From positions 1,631,605 to 1,695,604 of the forward strand of contig UGSS01000002.1 in assembly GCA_900454475.1 (NCBI GenBank): 64,000 nt of DNA, in the 5' to 3' direction. The stretch comes from [Pasteurella] mairii (GTDB lineage Bacteria > Pseudomonadota > Gammaproteobacteria > Enterobacterales > Pasteurellaceae). The notes beneath the pieces were generated by a model, which saw only the letters and a list, made by a program, of their open reading frames with translations, searched no databases and was not told where the DNA came from. Positions 1 to 11,424 of the stretch are shown piece by piece. How positions within the stretch are numbered: the stretch's first letter is position 1; each line of letters begins with the position of its first letter. The translations under genes were made by a program, and so were the position numbers.

Positions 1-578
1 TTTCGCAACGCAATCAATTTGAACAAATTTCCGCGGTGGTGCGCTCACAAAAAGACAAAGGCTGGGAAAAATTAAAACTTTATGTGTTTGACGTACCGAA
101 TGCTAATGGCAATTTATTTGAACGTTTGGCAACGTTGGAGCAGTATCTCGTTCAACATCCCACGCCCTATATTCAGATTATTGCGCAAATTCCCATCGAA
201 AATAAACAGCAAGTCATGGAGTATTTGGCGCAAGTGGAAAGCCAAAAAGGCGAAGGATTGGTATTGCGCAATCCGCAAGCCGCTTACGAACCCCGTCGCA
301 GCTCACAAATTCTCAAATTAAAGACCGCACTTGATGAAGAATGTACCGTCATTGCCCATCATCCCGGTCAAGGGCAATTTCAACATATGCTGGGATCGTT
401 GACCTGCGAAAATCAACGAGGAACCTTTAAAATCGGCTCCGGTTTCAATTTACAAGAACGCCAAAACCCGCCGCCGATCGGCACGGTAATCACCTATAAA
501 TATCGTGGTTTGACGCAAAAAGGCTTGCCACGTTTTGCCACCTATTGGCGTCAACGTACCAATTTGCCGACAAAATAA
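1..578 (+). CDS. ATP-dependent DNA ligase, C-terminal part (5' end outside window)
   Basis: The reading frame is open from base 3, so the gene starts upstream of the window; the GTG at 36 is internal. The visible part holds nucleotidyltransferase motif IV (EGLVLR) and a motif V-like ILKLK, followed by an OB-fold-sized tail ending ...YWRQRTNLPTK. The KxDG adenylation lysine must lie upstream. This matches the small ATP-dependent ligases of Haemophilus and Neisseria, which are usually exported to the periplasm and act there or in DNA uptake/repair. That location is family knowledge, because the signal peptide is not visible here. It converges with adk across a hairpin. The symbol is left blank because naming of this ligase varies. 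Confidence 0.85.
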   Translation, partial: SQRNQFEQISAVVRSQKDKGWEKLKLYVFDVPNANGNLFERLATLEQYLVQHPTPYIQIIAQIPIENKQQVMEYLAQVESQKGEGLVLRNPQAAYEPRRSSQILKLKTALDEECTVIAHHPGQGQFQHMLGSLTCENQRGTFKIGSGFNLQERQNPPPIGTVITYKYRGLTQKGLPRFATYWRQRTNLPTK

Positions 579-584
579 CGCCCA

Positions 585-619
585 TAAAAAAGCACGAGCC
601 AATAAAAAAGCCCGTGCTA
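585..619 (-). terminator. Intrinsic terminator of adk
   Basis: A 9-bp stem with one mismatch (AGCACGGGC paired with GCTCGTGCT, minus-strand sense) is followed on the minus strand by a run of six T. The plus-strand side lacks a T-run, so it mainly serves adk. Confidence 0.7.
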
Positions 620-649
620 TGATAAAAGGTGTAAAAAGTGCGGTCGAAA

Positions 650-1303
<654 letters not shown>

Positions 1304-1368
1304 TCAAATAGAAATAAACTTTAATAAAATACCTTGCTTGCAGCAGAAACTCAAGCATTGCCAATGAT

Positions 1369-2637
1369 TTATTTTTCGCGCCAAGGCGCCACCCAAAACA
1401 AACACAGCATTCCAGGAACCGCTAGCCAAAAACAAAACCAGAAATAATCATAATACCCAAAATATTGAATTAACGCGCCCGATTGGGTATTTAAAGTGGC
1501 GCGTGGTAGAGCGGATAAACTGGTGAATAACGCCAATTGGGTGGCGGTATAAAGCGGATTGGTTTCGCGCGCCATAAACGCCACAAATGCCGATGTCCCC
1601 AGCCCAATGCCAATATATTCCGCTGCCACAACAAGGGTTAAAGCAAACAAAGCAAAGGTATCCACTTGTTCAAAGGGACCCAATTTGGCAAGCCAAGCGA
1701 AGCCGAGAATGGTGATAATTTGTACAAAACCAAACAGCCATAATGCCCGATTAATTCCAATTTTCAACATGATCACCCCGCCAACAATACCGGCAATAAT
1801 CATTGGCCATAACGAGGCATTTTTCACCACAACACCAATTTGCGTCATGCTAAATCCCATGTCCAAATAGAAAGGCGAAATCAATGCGGTCGCCATACTA
1901 TCACCCAATTTATATAGGAAAATAAAGGATAAAATACCCAAAGCAGAAAGCACGCCTTTACGCCCGAAAAATTCTTTGAACGGTTCTACAACATTTTCTT
2001 TTAATGTACGTTGTTGTTTTAATTCAATTTTCGGCTCATGGCTCAAAAATAATGTCATGAAAATGCCCGGCAACATAAAAAGTGCGGTCACAATAAAAGT
2101 GATTTTCCAATCCACATAATCGACCAAAATTAAAGATAAGGATCCCGGTATTAGCCCCGCAACCCGATACGCGTTCACATGAATTGAATTGCCCAAACCA
2201 AGTTCGTTATCTGGCAAAATTTCGCGCCGATAAGCATCCAGCACAATATCCTGACTGGCGGAAAAAAAAGATACCAAAGTTGCCATCGCGGCAATCAGCA
2301 GCAAGCCGAATTGACTATGAGGATTAAGAAAGGCAAAGGAAGCTAAAGAAGCGATTAACAATACTTGAGAAATCAACATCCAACCGCGTCGGCGCCCTAA
2401 AAATGGCGGGACAAAACGATCCAGCAGTGGCGCCCACAGAAATTTCCATGAAAACGGCAAGGTCACTACGGTAAAATAGCCCAGCGTTTCCAAATCGACT
2501 TTTTCCGAACGCATCCAAAGCGGCAATAATGAAATAATGATGTAAAAAGGTAACCCCGAACTAAAGCCAGTAAAAATACAAATCAGCATATTACGGCTGA
2601 AAATTTGGCTAAACAGGCGAGAAAATGTCGTCGTCAT
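1369..2637 (-). CDS. ampG: Muropeptide permease AmpG (MFS)
   Basis: Inner membrane proton-driven importer of GlcNAc-anhydroMurNAc peptides, used in cell wall recycling. It has 422 residues with about a dozen hydrophobic segments and the AmpG-type N-terminus (FTGFSSGLPFYII, then LWAPLLDR and a basic loop LGRRRGWM). SQDIVLDAYRREIL in the middle is characteristic of the family. Its substrate comes from lytic transglycosylases such as MltA, and Mpl reuses the released tripeptide; both are encoded further along in this window. The H. influenzae gene order adk-ampG-galE is preserved. No ampC or ampR gene is present here. Confidence 0.93.
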   Translation of the reverse strand: MTTTFSRLFSQIFSRNMLICIFTGFSSGLPFYIIISLLPLWMRSEKVDLETLGYFTVVTLPFSWKFLWAPLLDRFVPPFLGRRRGWMLISQVLLIASLASFAFLNPHSQFGLLLIAAMATLVSFFSASQDIVLDAYRREILPDNELGLGNSIHVNAYRVAGLIPGSLSLILVDYVDWKITFIVTALFMLPGIFMTLFLSHEPKIELKQQRTLKENVVEPFKEFFGRKGVLSALGILSFIFLYKLGDSMATALISPFYLDMGFSMTQIGVVVKNASLWPMIIAGIVGGVIMLKIGINRALWLFGFVQIITILGFAWLAKLGPFEQVDTFALFALTLVVAAEYIGIGLGTSAFVAFMARETNPLYTATQLALFTSLSALPRATLNTQSGALIQYFGYYDYFWFCFWLAVPGMLCLFWVAPWREK

Positions 2638-2682
2638 AATAAAAGTGCGGTTAATTTTTTGATGATTTTTTAGTTATTTGAG

Positions 2683-2706
2683 AAAAGGCGATATGCTCGC
2701 CTTTTC
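2683..2706 (-). terminator. Hairpin after galE
   Basis: AAAGGCGA...TCGCCTTT stem with a short loop, followed on the minus strand by TTTTCTC. It lies between galE and ampG, so it may only attenuate read-through. An uptake-signal core sits next to it at about 2642. Confidence 0.55.
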
Positions 2707-2725
2707 CAACAGATTGATGCGACAA

Positions 2726-3745
2726 CTATTCGTCGCGATAACCTTGTGGATTATTTTTTTGCCAATTCCAAGTATCTTTCATCATGTCTTCTAATCCGCG
2801 CTCAGCAACCCACCCCAATTCTTGTTTTGCCAAACTTGGATCGGAATAACAAGTCGCAATATCCCCCGGACGACGCGCAACCAATTGATACGGAATGCGA
2901 ATATTGTTGACTTTTTCAAAGGCTTTTACCATATCCAACACGGAATAGCCACTGCCGGTTCCAAGGTTATAAATATGCAAACCAGCGTCATCTTGGTGAC
3001 GATTTAGCGCTTTTAAATGCCCAATAGCCAAATCCACGACGTGAATATAATCGCGAACACCGGTACCGTCATGAGTATCGTAATCGCTACCGAAAACCGA
3101 AAGTTGCGCTAATTTACCAATTGCTACCTGGCTGATATAAGGCAAAAGATTATTTGGAGTGCCGCTCGGATCCTCACCGATCAACCCGCTTTTATGGGCA
3201 CCCACCGGATTAAAATAGCGCAAAATAGTCACGCTAAATTGCGGTTCAGCTTTGGTAATATCGGTTAAAATTTGTTCCACCATAAATTTGGATGTACCAT
3301 ACGGGTTGGTGGTGCCACCAACTTTGCAATTTTCAGTAATCGGTACAATTTCCGGATCGCCATATACGGTAGCAGAAGAGCTGAACACAAAATTCCATAT
3401 GCCGGCTTTTTTCATTTCTTGCATTAAGACCAAAGAACCGGTCACGTTGTTCATATAATATTCCGCTGGTTTACGCACGCTTTCGCCTACCGCTTTTAGT
3501 CCAGCAAAATGGATCACCGATTTAATTTGATTTTCCGCAAAGATTTTTGCTAATAACGCCGAATCTAAAATATCGCCTTGATAAAACTTCACTGATTTAC
3601 CCGTAATTTCACTTACGCGTTGTAAGGATTTTGGCGAGGAATTACATAAGTTATCTAAAACGACAACTTCCTCCCCCACATTTAATAATTCAACAACGGT
3701 ATGTGAACCGATATATCCAGCGCCGCCTGTAACCAAAATAGCCAT
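2726..3745 (-). CDS. galE: UDP-glucose 4-epimerase
   Basis: Interconverts UDP-glucose and UDP-galactose using tightly bound NAD, supplying UDP-galactose for lipooligosaccharide. The protein has 339 residues, the typical GalE length. The Rossmann motif GGAGYIGSH is at residues 7-15, and the SDR catalytic pair appears as SSSATVYG (Ser/Thr) and YGTSK (Tyr-x-x-x-Lys) around residues 122-153. It is first in the minus-strand galE-ampG-adk array. No other gal genes are adjacent, the usual Haemophilus situation. Confidence 0.96.
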   Translation of the reverse strand: MAILVTGGAGYIGSHTVVELLNVGEEVVVLDNLCNSSPKSLQRVSEITGKSVKFYQGDILDSALLAKIFAENQIKSVIHFAGLKAVGESVRKPAEYYMNNVTGSLVLMQEMKKAGIWNFVFSSSATVYGDPEIVPITENCKVGGTTNPYGTSKFMVEQILTDITKAEPQFSVTILRYFNPVGAHKSGLIGEDPSGTPNNLLPYISQVAIGKLAQLSVFGSDYDTHDGTGVRDYIHVVDLAIGHLKALNRHQDDAGLHIYNLGTGSGYSVLDMVKAFEKVNNIRIPYQLVARRPGDIATCYSDPSLAKQELGWVAERGLEDMMKDTWNWQKNNPQGYRDE

Positions 3746-3922
3746 ATATACTCCCCCAAAATTACCCTAAAAGAACCAAGCATAAGTATAGAACATTTTG
3801 CCGAATAAAGAAAAAACTATCTGAAGAAATCCAAGGAAAAAACAAGTTGAACTTTTCCGGTATTCTGTGGTCTTAGTGGAAGCAAGTAGCAATACTTGCG
3901 CTATATAATGAGGAGTTTAAAA

Positions 3923-4123
3923 ATGACAAATACGATGAAATTCATGGGCGCGCTTGTTTTAGCAATTACATTAAGTGCTTGTTCCGGAATGAATAAAACA
4001 CAAAAAAATACCGCAATTGGTGCCGCGATTGGTGGTGTTGCAGGCAATGTAATTGGTAACTCAACCGGTGCAACCTTAGGGGGAGCGGCGTTAGGTGGAC
4101 TTATCGGCAGTCAAGTTAAATAA
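3923..4123 (+). CDS. Small glycine-zipper lipoprotein, OsmB-like
   Basis: A 66-residue lipoprotein. I chose the ATG at 3923 because GAGGAG lies 8 bases upstream; an in-frame TTG at 3896 has no such site. The signal peptide ends in lipobox LSAC (Cys about residue 21). The mature part is rich in small residues with regular glycines (NTAIGAAIGGVAGN, then TLGGAALGGLIGSQV), a glycine-zipper pair expected to insert in or lie on the membrane. Its layout resembles E. coli OsmB, an osmotically induced outer-membrane lipoprotein. The function there is poorly defined, so the call is structural. It is monocistronic with its own terminator. Confidence 0.8.
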   Translation: MTNTMKFMGALVLAITLSACSGMNKTQKNTAIGAAIGGVAGNVIGNSTGATLGGAALGGLIGSQVK

Positions 4124-4144
4124 CTTATCCTAGTTTATACTCAT

Positions 4145-4176
4145 AAAAAAAGATCTGTTTTGCAGATCTTTTTTTA
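4145..4176 (+). terminator. Intrinsic terminator after OsmB-like gene
   Basis: Stem AAGATCTG/CAGATCTT with loop TTTTG, then seven T. The A-run on the other flank makes it potentially bidirectional. Confidence 0.85.
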
Positions 4177-4268
4177 TTGCACAAAATCCTTAGGCAAACG
4201 TTTACTATTGAATATTTTTCGGTACAATAGCCACATTTTCTCTCATCAAATCAAAAGGTCTTATTGTT

Positions 4269-5582
4269 ATGTCACTAGAATCCCATTTTGAACTCAGCAA
4301 ACGCGGGTCAAACCTTCGCCAAGAAATCATTGCCGGCTTAACCACCTTTTTAGCTATGGTTTATTCCGTCATTGTGGTGCCTAATATGCTCAGTGCTGCC
4401 GGTTTTCCAGCCGAAAGCGTATTTATCGCTACCTGTTTAGTCGCCGGTTTTGGCTCAATTTTAATCGGTTTATGGGCAAACGCCCCAATGGCAATCGGTT
4501 GTGCGATTTCCTTGACCGCCTTTACTGCATTTAGCTTAGTGTTAGGTCAACAAGTCAGTATTCCCGTCGCGCTCGGTGCAGTCTTTTTTATGGGGGTGGT
4601 ATTTACCTTAATCTCCGCAACCGGCGTACGCTCCTGGATTTTGCGTAACCTGTCTGCAAGTATTGCTCAAGGCGCGGGGATCGGTATTGGTTTATTTTTA
4701 TTATTAATCGCCGCCAATGGTGTAGGTATTGTGGTTGGAAATGATGCCGGTTTACCGGTAAAATTAGGCGATTTCACCTCCTTTTCTGTATTAATGTCTC
4801 TTATCGGTCTTGCCTTGATCATCGGCTTGGAAAAAATGCAAATTAAAGGCGGCATTTTGTGGGTTATCATTGCCATTACGATCGTCGGTTTACTATTTGA
4901 TCCAGAGGTCAAATTCAGCGGTCAAATTTTTAAAATGCCAAGTTTTGGTGAACAATCCTTATTTTTGCAATTGGACATAATGGGGGCATTGGATCCAAAA
5001 ATTTTACCTGTTGTTTTCGCTTTAGTGATGACCGCGGTGTTTGATGCCACAGGAACCATTCGCGCCGTTGCCGGACAAGCCAATTTATTAGACAAAGATG
5101 GGCAAATTATCAATGGAGGTAAAGCCTTAACCTCTGACTCTGTAAGCAGTATTTTCTCTGCTATTTTCGGAACAGCGCCTGCTGCGGTATATATTGAATC
5201 CGCTGCCGGAACTGCGGCGGGCGGAAAAACGGGGATTACTGCTATTGTGATCGGCATACTGTTCTTATTGATGTTATTCTTCCAACCCTTAGCAACACTG
5301 GTACCAAGCTATGCCACTGCACCGGCGTTAATGTATGTGGGTTTATTGATGCTCAGCAATGTAAACAAATTAGATTTTTCTGACTTTATCGGCGCCATGA
5401 GTGGGCTTATCTGCGCAGTATTTATTGTGTTAACCGCTAATATCGTGACGGGTATCATGCTTGGTTTTGCCGGTTTAGTGATCGGTCGTATCGTGTGTGG
5501 CGAAGCCAAAAAACTCAATGTCGGTACCGTCATTATTGCGGTGGTCTTAGTGGCGTTCTACGTCAGCGGAAAAGCAATTTAA
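4269..5582 (+). CDS. NCS2-family adenine/guanine/hypoxanthine permease
   Basis: Inner membrane importer of purine bases, probably proton-coupled. It has 437 residues and is almost entirely hydrophobic (12-14 helices). Family hallmarks of the AzgA-like branch are visible: the N-terminal [18 protein letters not shown] segment, [16 protein letters not shown] near residue 255, and [22 protein letters not shown] near residue 300. These match the E. coli GhxP/GhxQ/AdeP/AdeQ group. Which base it prefers cannot be read from sequence. It stands alone with a terminator behind it. Confidence 0.88.
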   Translation: MSLESHFELSKRGSNLRQEIIAGLTTFLAMVYSVIVVPNMLSAAGFPAESVFIATCLVAGFGSILIGLWANAPMAIGCAISLTAFTAFSLVLGQQVSIPVALGAVFFMGVVFTLISATGVRSWILRNLSASIAQGAGIGIGLFLLLIAANGVGIVVGNDAGLPVKLGDFTSFSVLMSLIGLALIIGLEKMQIKGGILWVIIAITIVGLLFDPEVKFSGQIFKMPSFGEQSLFLQLDIMGALDPKILPVVFALVMTAVFDATGTIRAVAGQANLLDKDGQIINGGKALTSDSVSSIFSAIFGTAPAAVYIESAAGTAAGGKTGITAIVIGILFLLMLFFQPLATLVPSYATAPALMYVGLLMLSNVNKLDFSDFIGAMSGLICAVFIVLTANIVTGIMLGFAGLVIGRIVCGEAKKLNVGTVIIAVVLVAFYVSGKAI

Positions 5583-5600
5583 TGCACCTCGACCGAATAC

Positions 5601-5636
5601 AAAAAAGCGTTAAACTTCTGTTTAACGCTTTTTTTG
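5601..5636 (+). terminator. Intrinsic terminator, bidirectional
   Basis: AAAAAGCGTTAAAC-TTCT-GTTTAACGCTTTTTTT: a long perfect stem with A- and T-runs on opposite sides. It serves the permease and could also serve convergent pheA. Confidence 0.9.
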
Positions 5637-5688
5637 GCTTAAAACTCGGATAAATTTAACCGCACTTTCAGAGCTTACTTTAATTTCC

Positions 5689-6849
5689 CTAATTTACTTT
5701 TGCCGGTTTTACAATTTCACTTGGATAACAACCTAGCACTTTCAAATAATTACTGTAAGATTTTAATTCCTCAAAAGCCTGCTGGGTTTGTGGATGATTA
5801 ATATTGGCTTCGATTTCCAAATAGAACATTTCTTCCCAAGGTTTACCATAAATCGGGCGGGATTCTAATTTTGTCATATTAATATGGTATTTTTTAAATA
5901 CCAACAAGGCATCTACTAATGCACCGGCTTGTTGTGAAGTACTCATCAACAAAAGGGTTTTCGTGTGAATTTGTGGAGAAACTACCACTGGATTTTTTGC
6001 CAAAACGATAAAGCGCGTAATATTATTTTCCTGGTTGGCAATGTCTGTTTTTAATACGCGTAAACCATATAAATGCCCGCCATCTTCGTTGCCCAATGCC
6101 GCAATATTCGGTTTATTAAGGCTTGCAACCAATTGCATGGCATGCGAGCTACTTTCACAATATTCAATATGCACACGCTCTAAACTGCGAATAAATTGAC
6201 TACATTGTTGAATGACTTGCGGATGGCTATACAGGGTATCAATTTTACTTAAATCATCTTGTTCATTCACCAACACACAATGCTTAATCGGGTAAGCTAA
6301 TTCACCAACCAACGATAAATCGGTATGTTGAAGTAAATCATAGACTTCATTGATGGCGCCGGATGTCGTATTTTCTAACGGTAAAATGCCATAATCCGCT
6401 TCGCCACTTTGTACCTTTTCAAAAATCTGCTCAAAAGTGTTACAACTCATTTCCACTAAGTGTTCTTGGTAACGCGTTGCATAATTGCGCGCAGCGAGGT
6501 GAGAATAGGAACCGCGTTTGCCTAAAAACGCAATATGAATATTTTTTTCGCGCTGTTCATTCAGTTTTTTCTGCAAATACACTTGTTGGGTAAGTACAGA
6601 ATCTTCAATAATCCGCTGAAAAATTGCCATGATATATTGTGGCTCTAACTGATAGTTTTCATTTTCTGCAAACTGTACTAACTCTTGTAATAATTGCTGT
6701 TCCCGCTCAATATCCCGTAATGGTTTTTGTGTAATTTCTTTGCTGCGCACCACATCAAAAGCGAGTCGATGACGTTCCGATAATAATTTCAATAAACTAC
6801 GATCAATTTGTGTGATCTGCTGACGAATTTCCGTTAAATCCAGTGCCAT
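5689..6849 (-). CDS. pheA: Bifunctional chorismate mutase / prephenate dehydratase
   Basis: Makes phenylpyruvate from chorismate for phenylalanine synthesis. At 386 residues it matches E. coli PheA. Domains in order: AroQ-type chorismate mutase (about 1-90, with [20 protein letters not shown]), prephenate dehydratase (about 105-285, starting [12 protein letters not shown] and including the ENTTSGAIN motif), and a C-terminal ACT domain with the phenylalanine-binding ESRP motif ([16 protein letters not shown]). RBS GGGAGAG precedes the ATG. It is separate from the division cluster: an lpxC terminator and a pheA promoter lie between them. No attenuator is evident. Confidence 0.96.
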   Translation of the reverse strand: MALDLTEIRQQITQIDRSLLKLLSERHRLAFDVVRSKEITQKPLRDIEREQQLLQELVQFAENENYQLEPQYIMAIFQRIIEDSVLTQQVYLQKKLNEQREKNIHIAFLGKRGSYSHLAARNYATRYQEHLVEMSCNTFEQIFEKVQSGEADYGILPLENTTSGAINEVYDLLQHTDLSLVGELAYPIKHCVLVNEQDDLSKIDTLYSHPQVIQQCSQFIRSLERVHIEYCESSSHAMQLVASLNKPNIAALGNEDGGHLYGLRVLKTDIANQENNITRFIVLAKNPVVVSPQIHTKTLLLMSTSQQAGALVDALLVFKKYHINMTKLESRPIYGKPWEEMFYLEIEANINHPQTQQAFEELKSYSNYLKVLGCYPSEIVKPAKVN

Positions 6850-6910
6850 ATCTCTCCCTTTAATCCTCTAAATAATTGCCAACGTTTCCGATATTCTATT
6901 CAATGATTTT

Positions 6911-6939
6911 ATTGTACTTTGATTGTAAAAACAAAACAA
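6911..6939 (-). promoter_or_regulatory. Candidate sigma-70 promoter of pheA
   Basis: On the minus strand TTGTTT, a 17-base spacer, then TACAAT, ending about 60 bases before the pheA ATG. Found by eye; no start-site data. Confidence 0.4.
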
Positions 6940-6958
6940 AACATGACCGCACTTTAAA

Positions 6959-6995
6959 TAAAAAAGCTATACTTCTGGTGAAATATAGCTTTTTA
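6959..6995 (-). terminator. Intrinsic terminator at the end of the dcw cluster
   Basis: AAAAAGCTATA...TATAGCTTTTTT in minus-strand sense, following lpxC. It marks the downstream end of the roughly 18-kb division/cell wall array. Confidence 0.85.
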
Positions 6996-7009
6996 GCTGA
7001 ATAGCTAAA

Positions 7010-7930
7010 TTAAATTAAAACTTGAGAAGGCGCGACGTAACCTTGTGGAACCTGATCTTTATCTTCAAAGGTAACAAATTCCCAGGCTTCTTGATTTGCT
7101 AACAATGCTCTCAATAATTTGTTATTTAAGCCATGACCGGATTTATAGGCTTTAAAATCACCAATAATATTGTAACCTGCCATGTATAAATCGCCGATAG
7201 CATCTAACATTTTATGACGCACCAACTCATCTTTAAAACGTAAGCCATCTTCATTTAAAATACGATAATTATCCAACACAATCGCATTATCTAAACTACC
7301 GCCTAATGCCAATCCTTGGGATTGTAGATATTCAATATCTTTCATAAATCCAAAGGTTCTCGCGCGACTGATTTGTTGTACGAACGCTTGTGCCGAGAAA
7401 TCCATTTGATAATGACGAACATCTTTACCAATCGCTGGGTGTTCAAAATCAATGGTAAAATCTAAACGGAAACCTTTGTTATAAGGCTTAAATTCCGCCC
7501 ATTTATCACCATCTTCAACACGCACCGGCTGTTTAACACGGATAAATTTTTTCGGCGCATTTTGTTCTTCAATACCAGCATCCAACAGTAAGTAAATAAA
7601 TGGACTTGCGCTACCGTCCATAATCGGAATTTCCGGCGCATCAACTTCAATAATAATATTATCAATACCTAATCCGGCTAATGCGGCATTCAAATGCTCC
7701 ACAGTAGAAATTCTGATGCCATCTTCATTCACTAAACAAGTACACAGCATTGTATCGCGTACCGCATTGGCATTCGCCGGAAACGTCACCGGCGGGTTAA
7801 CATCGGTACGACAATAAATCACGCCCGTGTTTGCCATTGCCGGACGCAAGGTTAGGGTAACTTTATTCCCACTATGCAAACCGACACCTGTCACCTTGAT
7901 ACTTTGTTTTAATGTTCTTTGTTTAATCAT
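7010..7930 (-). CDS. lpxC: UDP-3-O-acyl-N-acetylglucosamine deacetylase
   Basis: First committed step of lipid A synthesis: zinc-dependent deacetylation of UDP-3-O-acyl-GlcNAc in the cytosol. The ATG at 7930 ([10 protein letters not shown]) matches the family start and gives 306 residues against 305 in E. coli; an in-frame start 33 bases upstream is rejected. Zinc ligands are visible in STVEHLNAA and [10 protein letters not shown], and the catalytic His in [10 protein letters not shown]. It is the last gene of the dcw cluster behind ftsZ, as in other gamma-proteobacteria, but no secM/secA follows. Confidence 0.97.
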   Translation of the reverse strand: MIKQRTLKQSIKVTGVGLHSGNKVTLTLRPAMANTGVIYCRTDVNPPVTFPANANAVRDTMLCTCLVNEDGIRISTVEHLNAALAGLGIDNIIIEVDAPEIPIMDGSASPFIYLLLDAGIEEQNAPKKFIRVKQPVRVEDGDKWAEFKPYNKGFRLDFTIDFEHPAIGKDVRHYQMDFSAQAFVQQISRARTFGFMKDIEYLQSQGLALGGSLDNAIVLDNYRILNEDGLRFKDELVRHKMLDAIGDLYMAGYNIIGDFKAYKSGHGLNNKLLRALLANQEAWEFVTFEDKDQVPQGYVAPSQVLI

Positions 7931-7971
7931 AATATTTTCTCTTAACTTATTGTAATACAACAAGATTAATG

Positions 7972-9264
7972 CTATTTATTTTTATTAAAAAAACTGGATA
8001 CGTTAACCCGTTGGAACGCCGGCGTATCTAATTCTTTTGACGGACGATTTTGCACTGGTTGAGGTGGTTGGGCTTGCCCGCTCGCAAGTGATCCTAATTC
8101 ACCATAACCTACCCCACTTGAAATTGGTTGAGGTTGGATTAAACCGCCTTGATGATTTCCCTGTTGTTCTGGTCTTAGTTGGGGATGTTTCAAAATCTGA
8201 ATATCCGGCGTATCAATATCACCAATGCCGGTTGCTACAATAGTTACACGGATTTCATCGGTCATCTCCGGTACTAAAGTTGTACCGACCACGACTGTCG
8301 CTTCATCAGATGCAAAAGCACGAATGGTATCCCCCACGGTATAGAATTCATCTAATCCTAAATCCATACCCGCGGTAATATTCACCAAGACCCCTCTCGC
8401 ACCGGATAAATCTACATCTTCTAATAATGGACTTGCGACCGCATCTTGCGCCGCTTTTTCCGCACGACCATCACTGACTGAACCATAAGCCACACCAGAT
8501 CCCATCATAGCACGTCCCATTTCCGACATAACGGTTTTCACGTCAGCAAAATCAACGTTAATCAAGCCCGGAGAGGTAATCATATCGGAAATACCGGTTA
8601 CTGCATTGCGCAAAATATCATTCGCCGTCGCAAATGCGCTAATTAACGTAACATTTTTACCTAAAACTTTGAGTAATTTTTCATTCGGAATGATAATCAA
8701 AGAATCCACGTGCTTAGACAACTCTTTGATACCTAATTCCGCAAATTGCATCCGTTTTTTCCCTTCAAAAGAGAAAGGTTTAGTGACCACTGCAACGGTC
8801 AAAATGCCAAGTTCTTTCGCAATTTGTGCCACAATCGGCGCTGCACCAGTTCCCGTACCGCCGCCCATACCGGCCGCGATAAACACCATATCGGCACCTT
8901 CCAGCATAGCGCGAATAGCATCCTGATCATCTTCTGCGGCTTTACGACCAACATTCGGGTTAGCACCGGCACCAAGCCCTTTCGTTGTTGCCCCACCAAT
9001 CTGCACAGTTTGCTGCACATTGCTTTTACGTAATGCTTGTGCATCCGTATTCACTGCATAGAAAATGATCTTACCGTGCTCATCTTCCGGCATTGGATAG
9101 GCTAATTCGTCAGAGCCAACAAATGTACTACCAATATCATTTTTGATCATATTAGCGACCATATGGTTGACTGCATTTCCACCACCACCGCCAACACCAA
9201 CTACTTTGATGAGAGCACCGCTCATTCCATCAACATCATAATCAATTGGTTCTAACATATTCAT
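7972..9264 (-). CDS. ftsZ: Cell division GTPase FtsZ
   Basis: Tubulin-like GTPase that forms the Z-ring. It has 430 residues against 383 in E. coli. GGGGGNAV (about 25-32) and the tubulin signature [10 protein letters not shown] mark the GTPase domain. The catalytic T7 loop reads [11 protein letters not shown]. Two departures stand out. Residues about 41-64 form an insertion of some 22 residues between HMV and FYAVNTD that E. coli lacks. The conserved C-terminal peptide (LDTPAFQR) is followed by about ten more residues ([11 protein letters not shown]). RBS GGAG lies upstream of the ATG. It is preceded by ftsA (83-base gap). Confidence 0.97.
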   Translation of the reverse strand: MNMLEPIDYDVDGMSGALIKVVGVGGGGGNAVNHMVANMIKNDIGSTFVGSDELAYPMPEDEHGKIIFYAVNTDAQALRKSNVQQTVQIGGATTKGLGAGANPNVGRKAAEDDQDAIRAMLEGADMVFIAAGMGGGTGTGAAPIVAQIAKELGILTVAVVTKPFSFEGKKRMQFAELGIKELSKHVDSLIIIPNEKLLKVLGKNVTLISAFATANDILRNAVTGISDMITSPGLINVDFADVKTVMSEMGRAMMGSGVAYGSVSDGRAEKAAQDAVASPLLEDVDLSGARGVLVNITAGMDLGLDEFYTVGDTIRAFASDEATVVVGTTLVPEMTDEIRVTIVATGIGDIDTPDIQILKHPQLRPEQQGNHQGGLIQPQPISSGVGYGELGSLASGQAQPPQPVQNRPSKELDTPAFQRVNVSSFFNKNK

Positions 9265-9347
9265 ATTTGTTCTCCGGCTATGCTAAGTCGCAGCTTAACA
9301 TTAAAAAAACTTAAATTGCTCTTATTGTAGATTAAAAATTAAAATTC

Positions 9348-10625
9348 TCAAAACTCTGAACGCACTTTATTTGCAAATTTTTTGATCGCATTCCAAATTG
9401 GTGCTAATGCACCACCAGAATTCCCGTCTGAACCTACGTCAATTATTTCATCCTTGTTATCTTGGGTATATTGCAATAAACCGATAACTGTAGAATATTG
9501 TGGCTTATTTACATAATCGGTTAATCCAGTGATATTCAATGGTGTACCGATACGAACTTGTGCACCAAAAACGTCTGACGCACATTGTTTTAAATCCTCA
9601 ATTTGCGCACCACCACCAGTAATTACTACGCCGGCTATCAATTCAAACTTCATTTGTTTACTTTCAAGCTCATATTTTAATTGAACAAGCTCATTTCGGA
9701 CCAAACCCAACAACTCCGTATAACGTGCTGAAGTAACGACTGAAAGCTGCTCTTTCGTAAGAACTCGTGGTGCGCGACCGCCGATACCAGCGACCTCAAT
9801 TTTTTTATCCACACCGTTGCTTGGGGGATTAAGCGCACTGGCATAATTAACTTTAATGCCTTCCGCATCCATACGTGATGCTGCACAAGCATAAGCAATA
9901 TCATCAGTTACCCGATTTCCCGCATAAGCAATTACCTTGCTGAATCGCAATGCGCCATTAGTGTAAACTACAATATCCATAGTTCCTGCGCCAAAATCAA
10001 TCAAACAAACGCCTAAATCTTTCTCGTCTTCCGTCAATACTGAATACGCGGACGCGACACCAGAGAATACAATTTTATCCACTTTCAATTTACAACGCTC
10101 AACCGCTTTTTTCAGATTATTTAACCAATCTTGGTGACAAGCAATCAAATGCGCTTGCGCCTTCAAACGAACACCTTGCAAACCCAATGGGTCTTTAATA
10201 TTCACTTGTTTATCTACTGCAAATTCTTGTGGAATTATATGTAATAGAGAAAGACCTTCGCCTATTTTGACCGAACTGGCAGTATGCATGGCAGAATCAA
10301 TTTCGTCTTGGGTGACTTCACCATCAGCAATAGGAACAAATCCGTTCTCATTTAAACTTTGAATATGTTCACCAGTAATCGCTAAAGTTACGCTAAAAAT
10401 TTCACAGTCTGCAACTGATTCTGCCGCATCAATGGCGCGTTGAATGGAAGTGACAACAGCATTCAAATCTGTAATGCTTCCTTTGTCAATACCTTTTGAC
10501 GGGCAACTGCCGACACCCAATACATTCACAACACCATCATGTAACACTTCACCAACAACCGCCACGACTTTTGAAGTACCAACTTCCAAGCCTACAATAG
10601 TTTTTGATTCTACAATCTTAGCCAT
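9348..10625 (-). CDS. ftsA: Cell division protein FtsA
   Basis: Actin-like ATPase that tethers FtsZ to the inner membrane and signals divisome activation. It has 425 residues. The N-terminal phosphate-1 motif is [16 protein letters not shown], and phosphate-2 is [15 protein letters not shown] near residue 205. An adenosine-type [11 protein letters not shown] lies near residue 335. The C-terminus ends in a basic amphipathic segment ([16 protein letters not shown]) that fits the membrane-targeting helix. It sits between ftsQ (31 bases upstream) and ftsZ. Confidence 0.97.
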   Translation of the reverse strand: MAKIVESKTIVGLEVGTSKVVAVVGEVLHDGVVNVLGVGSCPSKGIDKGSITDLNAVVTSIQRAIDAAESVADCEIFSVTLAITGEHIQSLNENGFVPIADGEVTQDEIDSAMHTASSVKIGEGLSLLHIIPQEFAVDKQVNIKDPLGLQGVRLKAQAHLIACHQDWLNNLKKAVERCKLKVDKIVFSGVASAYSVLTEDEKDLGVCLIDFGAGTMDIVVYTNGALRFSKVIAYAGNRVTDDIAYACAASRMDAEGIKVNYASALNPPSNGVDKKIEVAGIGGRAPRVLTKEQLSVVTSARYTELLGLVRNELVQLKYELESKQMKFELIAGVVITGGGAQIEDLKQCASDVFGAQVRIGTPLNITGLTDYVNKPQYSTVIGLLQYTQDNKDEIIDVGSDGNSGGALAPIWNAIKKFANKVRSEF

Positions 10626-10656
10626 TTTTACCGTTCACATTATCAATAATTATTAT

Positions 10657-11424
10657 CTAATCCGCATCAACTACGCCCACTGCCGCACCTACGTTATATC
10701 TTAGATCAACATAAGATAACCGTTTATTTTCAGGCACTTCAATCTGCGGATAAATTGTTACAAAACGCTCTAATTTGCTTTTCCATTCACCCCGCCCTAA
10801 ACGTAAAGTGACGTCATTATCTAATACGATTTGCCAAGCACCTCGCGCATCAACCTTAACTGCTTTTAATGTCAGCCCTTTCAATTTTAAGTCATGATCA
10901 ATTTTATTCCAAGCCTCAAGCACCATGCTACTTTGATAATCAGGACCAGATAAATGTGGCAATTTTTGCCCCTTTACTTTTTCTATCGGAAGTTTAAATA
11001 CCGTACCGTCATTTGCCACAAACTCATTTTCATTCCAAACTGCCACCGGAAAATGCTCATTAACCCAAATGCTTAGTCGATCTGGCCAGACTTTACGCAC
11101 AACTGCACTTTTTATCCAAGGCATGGTTTCAATTTGCTCGCGTACTGCCTCAATATCTTGACCAAAAAAACCTTTTAGCGCGCCCATTTTTATCAAGGTA
11201 TCACGCACATCCGAATACGTGGTAAATGTCGGAGTGCCAATTAGCGCAAAAGCACTAATCGGGCGATTATCCAATTTTTCCAACCAACTTTGCCAGTTAG
11301 TATAGACATAAAACAAAACACCTACAAAAACTAAGAAAAACAAAGGCTTTAATGTTAAAAACTGTGTACTTTTCTGCCCCTTTGTTCTTACGCCTTGCAC
11401 CGTTTTATGTTGGAACAGCTTCAT
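10657..11424 (-). CDS. ftsQ: Cell division protein FtsQ
   Basis: Bitopic inner membrane protein that links FtsA/FtsZ to late divisome proteins through FtsL and FtsB. It has 255 residues with a short basic cytoplasmic tail, one transmembrane segment at about residues 28-45 ([15 protein letters not shown]) and a periplasmic POTRA plus beta domain ([28 protein letters not shown]). Its ATG overlaps the ddl stop in an ATGA arrangement, implying translational coupling. Confidence 0.93.
   Translation of the reverse strand: MKLFQHKTVQGVRTKGQKSTQFLTLKPLFFLVFVGVLFYVYTNWQSWLEKLDNRPISAFALIGTPTFTTYSDVRDTLIKMGALKGFFGQDIEAVREQIETMPWIKSAVVRKVWPDRLSIWVNEHFPVAVWNENEFVANDGTVFKLPIEKVKGQKLPHLSGPDYQSSMVLEAWNKIDHDLKLKGLTLKAVKVDARGAWQIVLDNDVTLRLGRGEWKSKLERFVTIYPQIEVPENKRLSYVDLRYNVGAAVGVVDAD

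Noticed and set aside
6915..6950. Possible pheA leader peptide (ATG, 11 codons, three Phe) upstream of pheA
   Set aside because: The Phe codons are not clustered, the ATG overlaps an uptake signal with no ribosome site, and no terminator hairpin follows before pheA. The same bases fit a sigma-70 promoter better.
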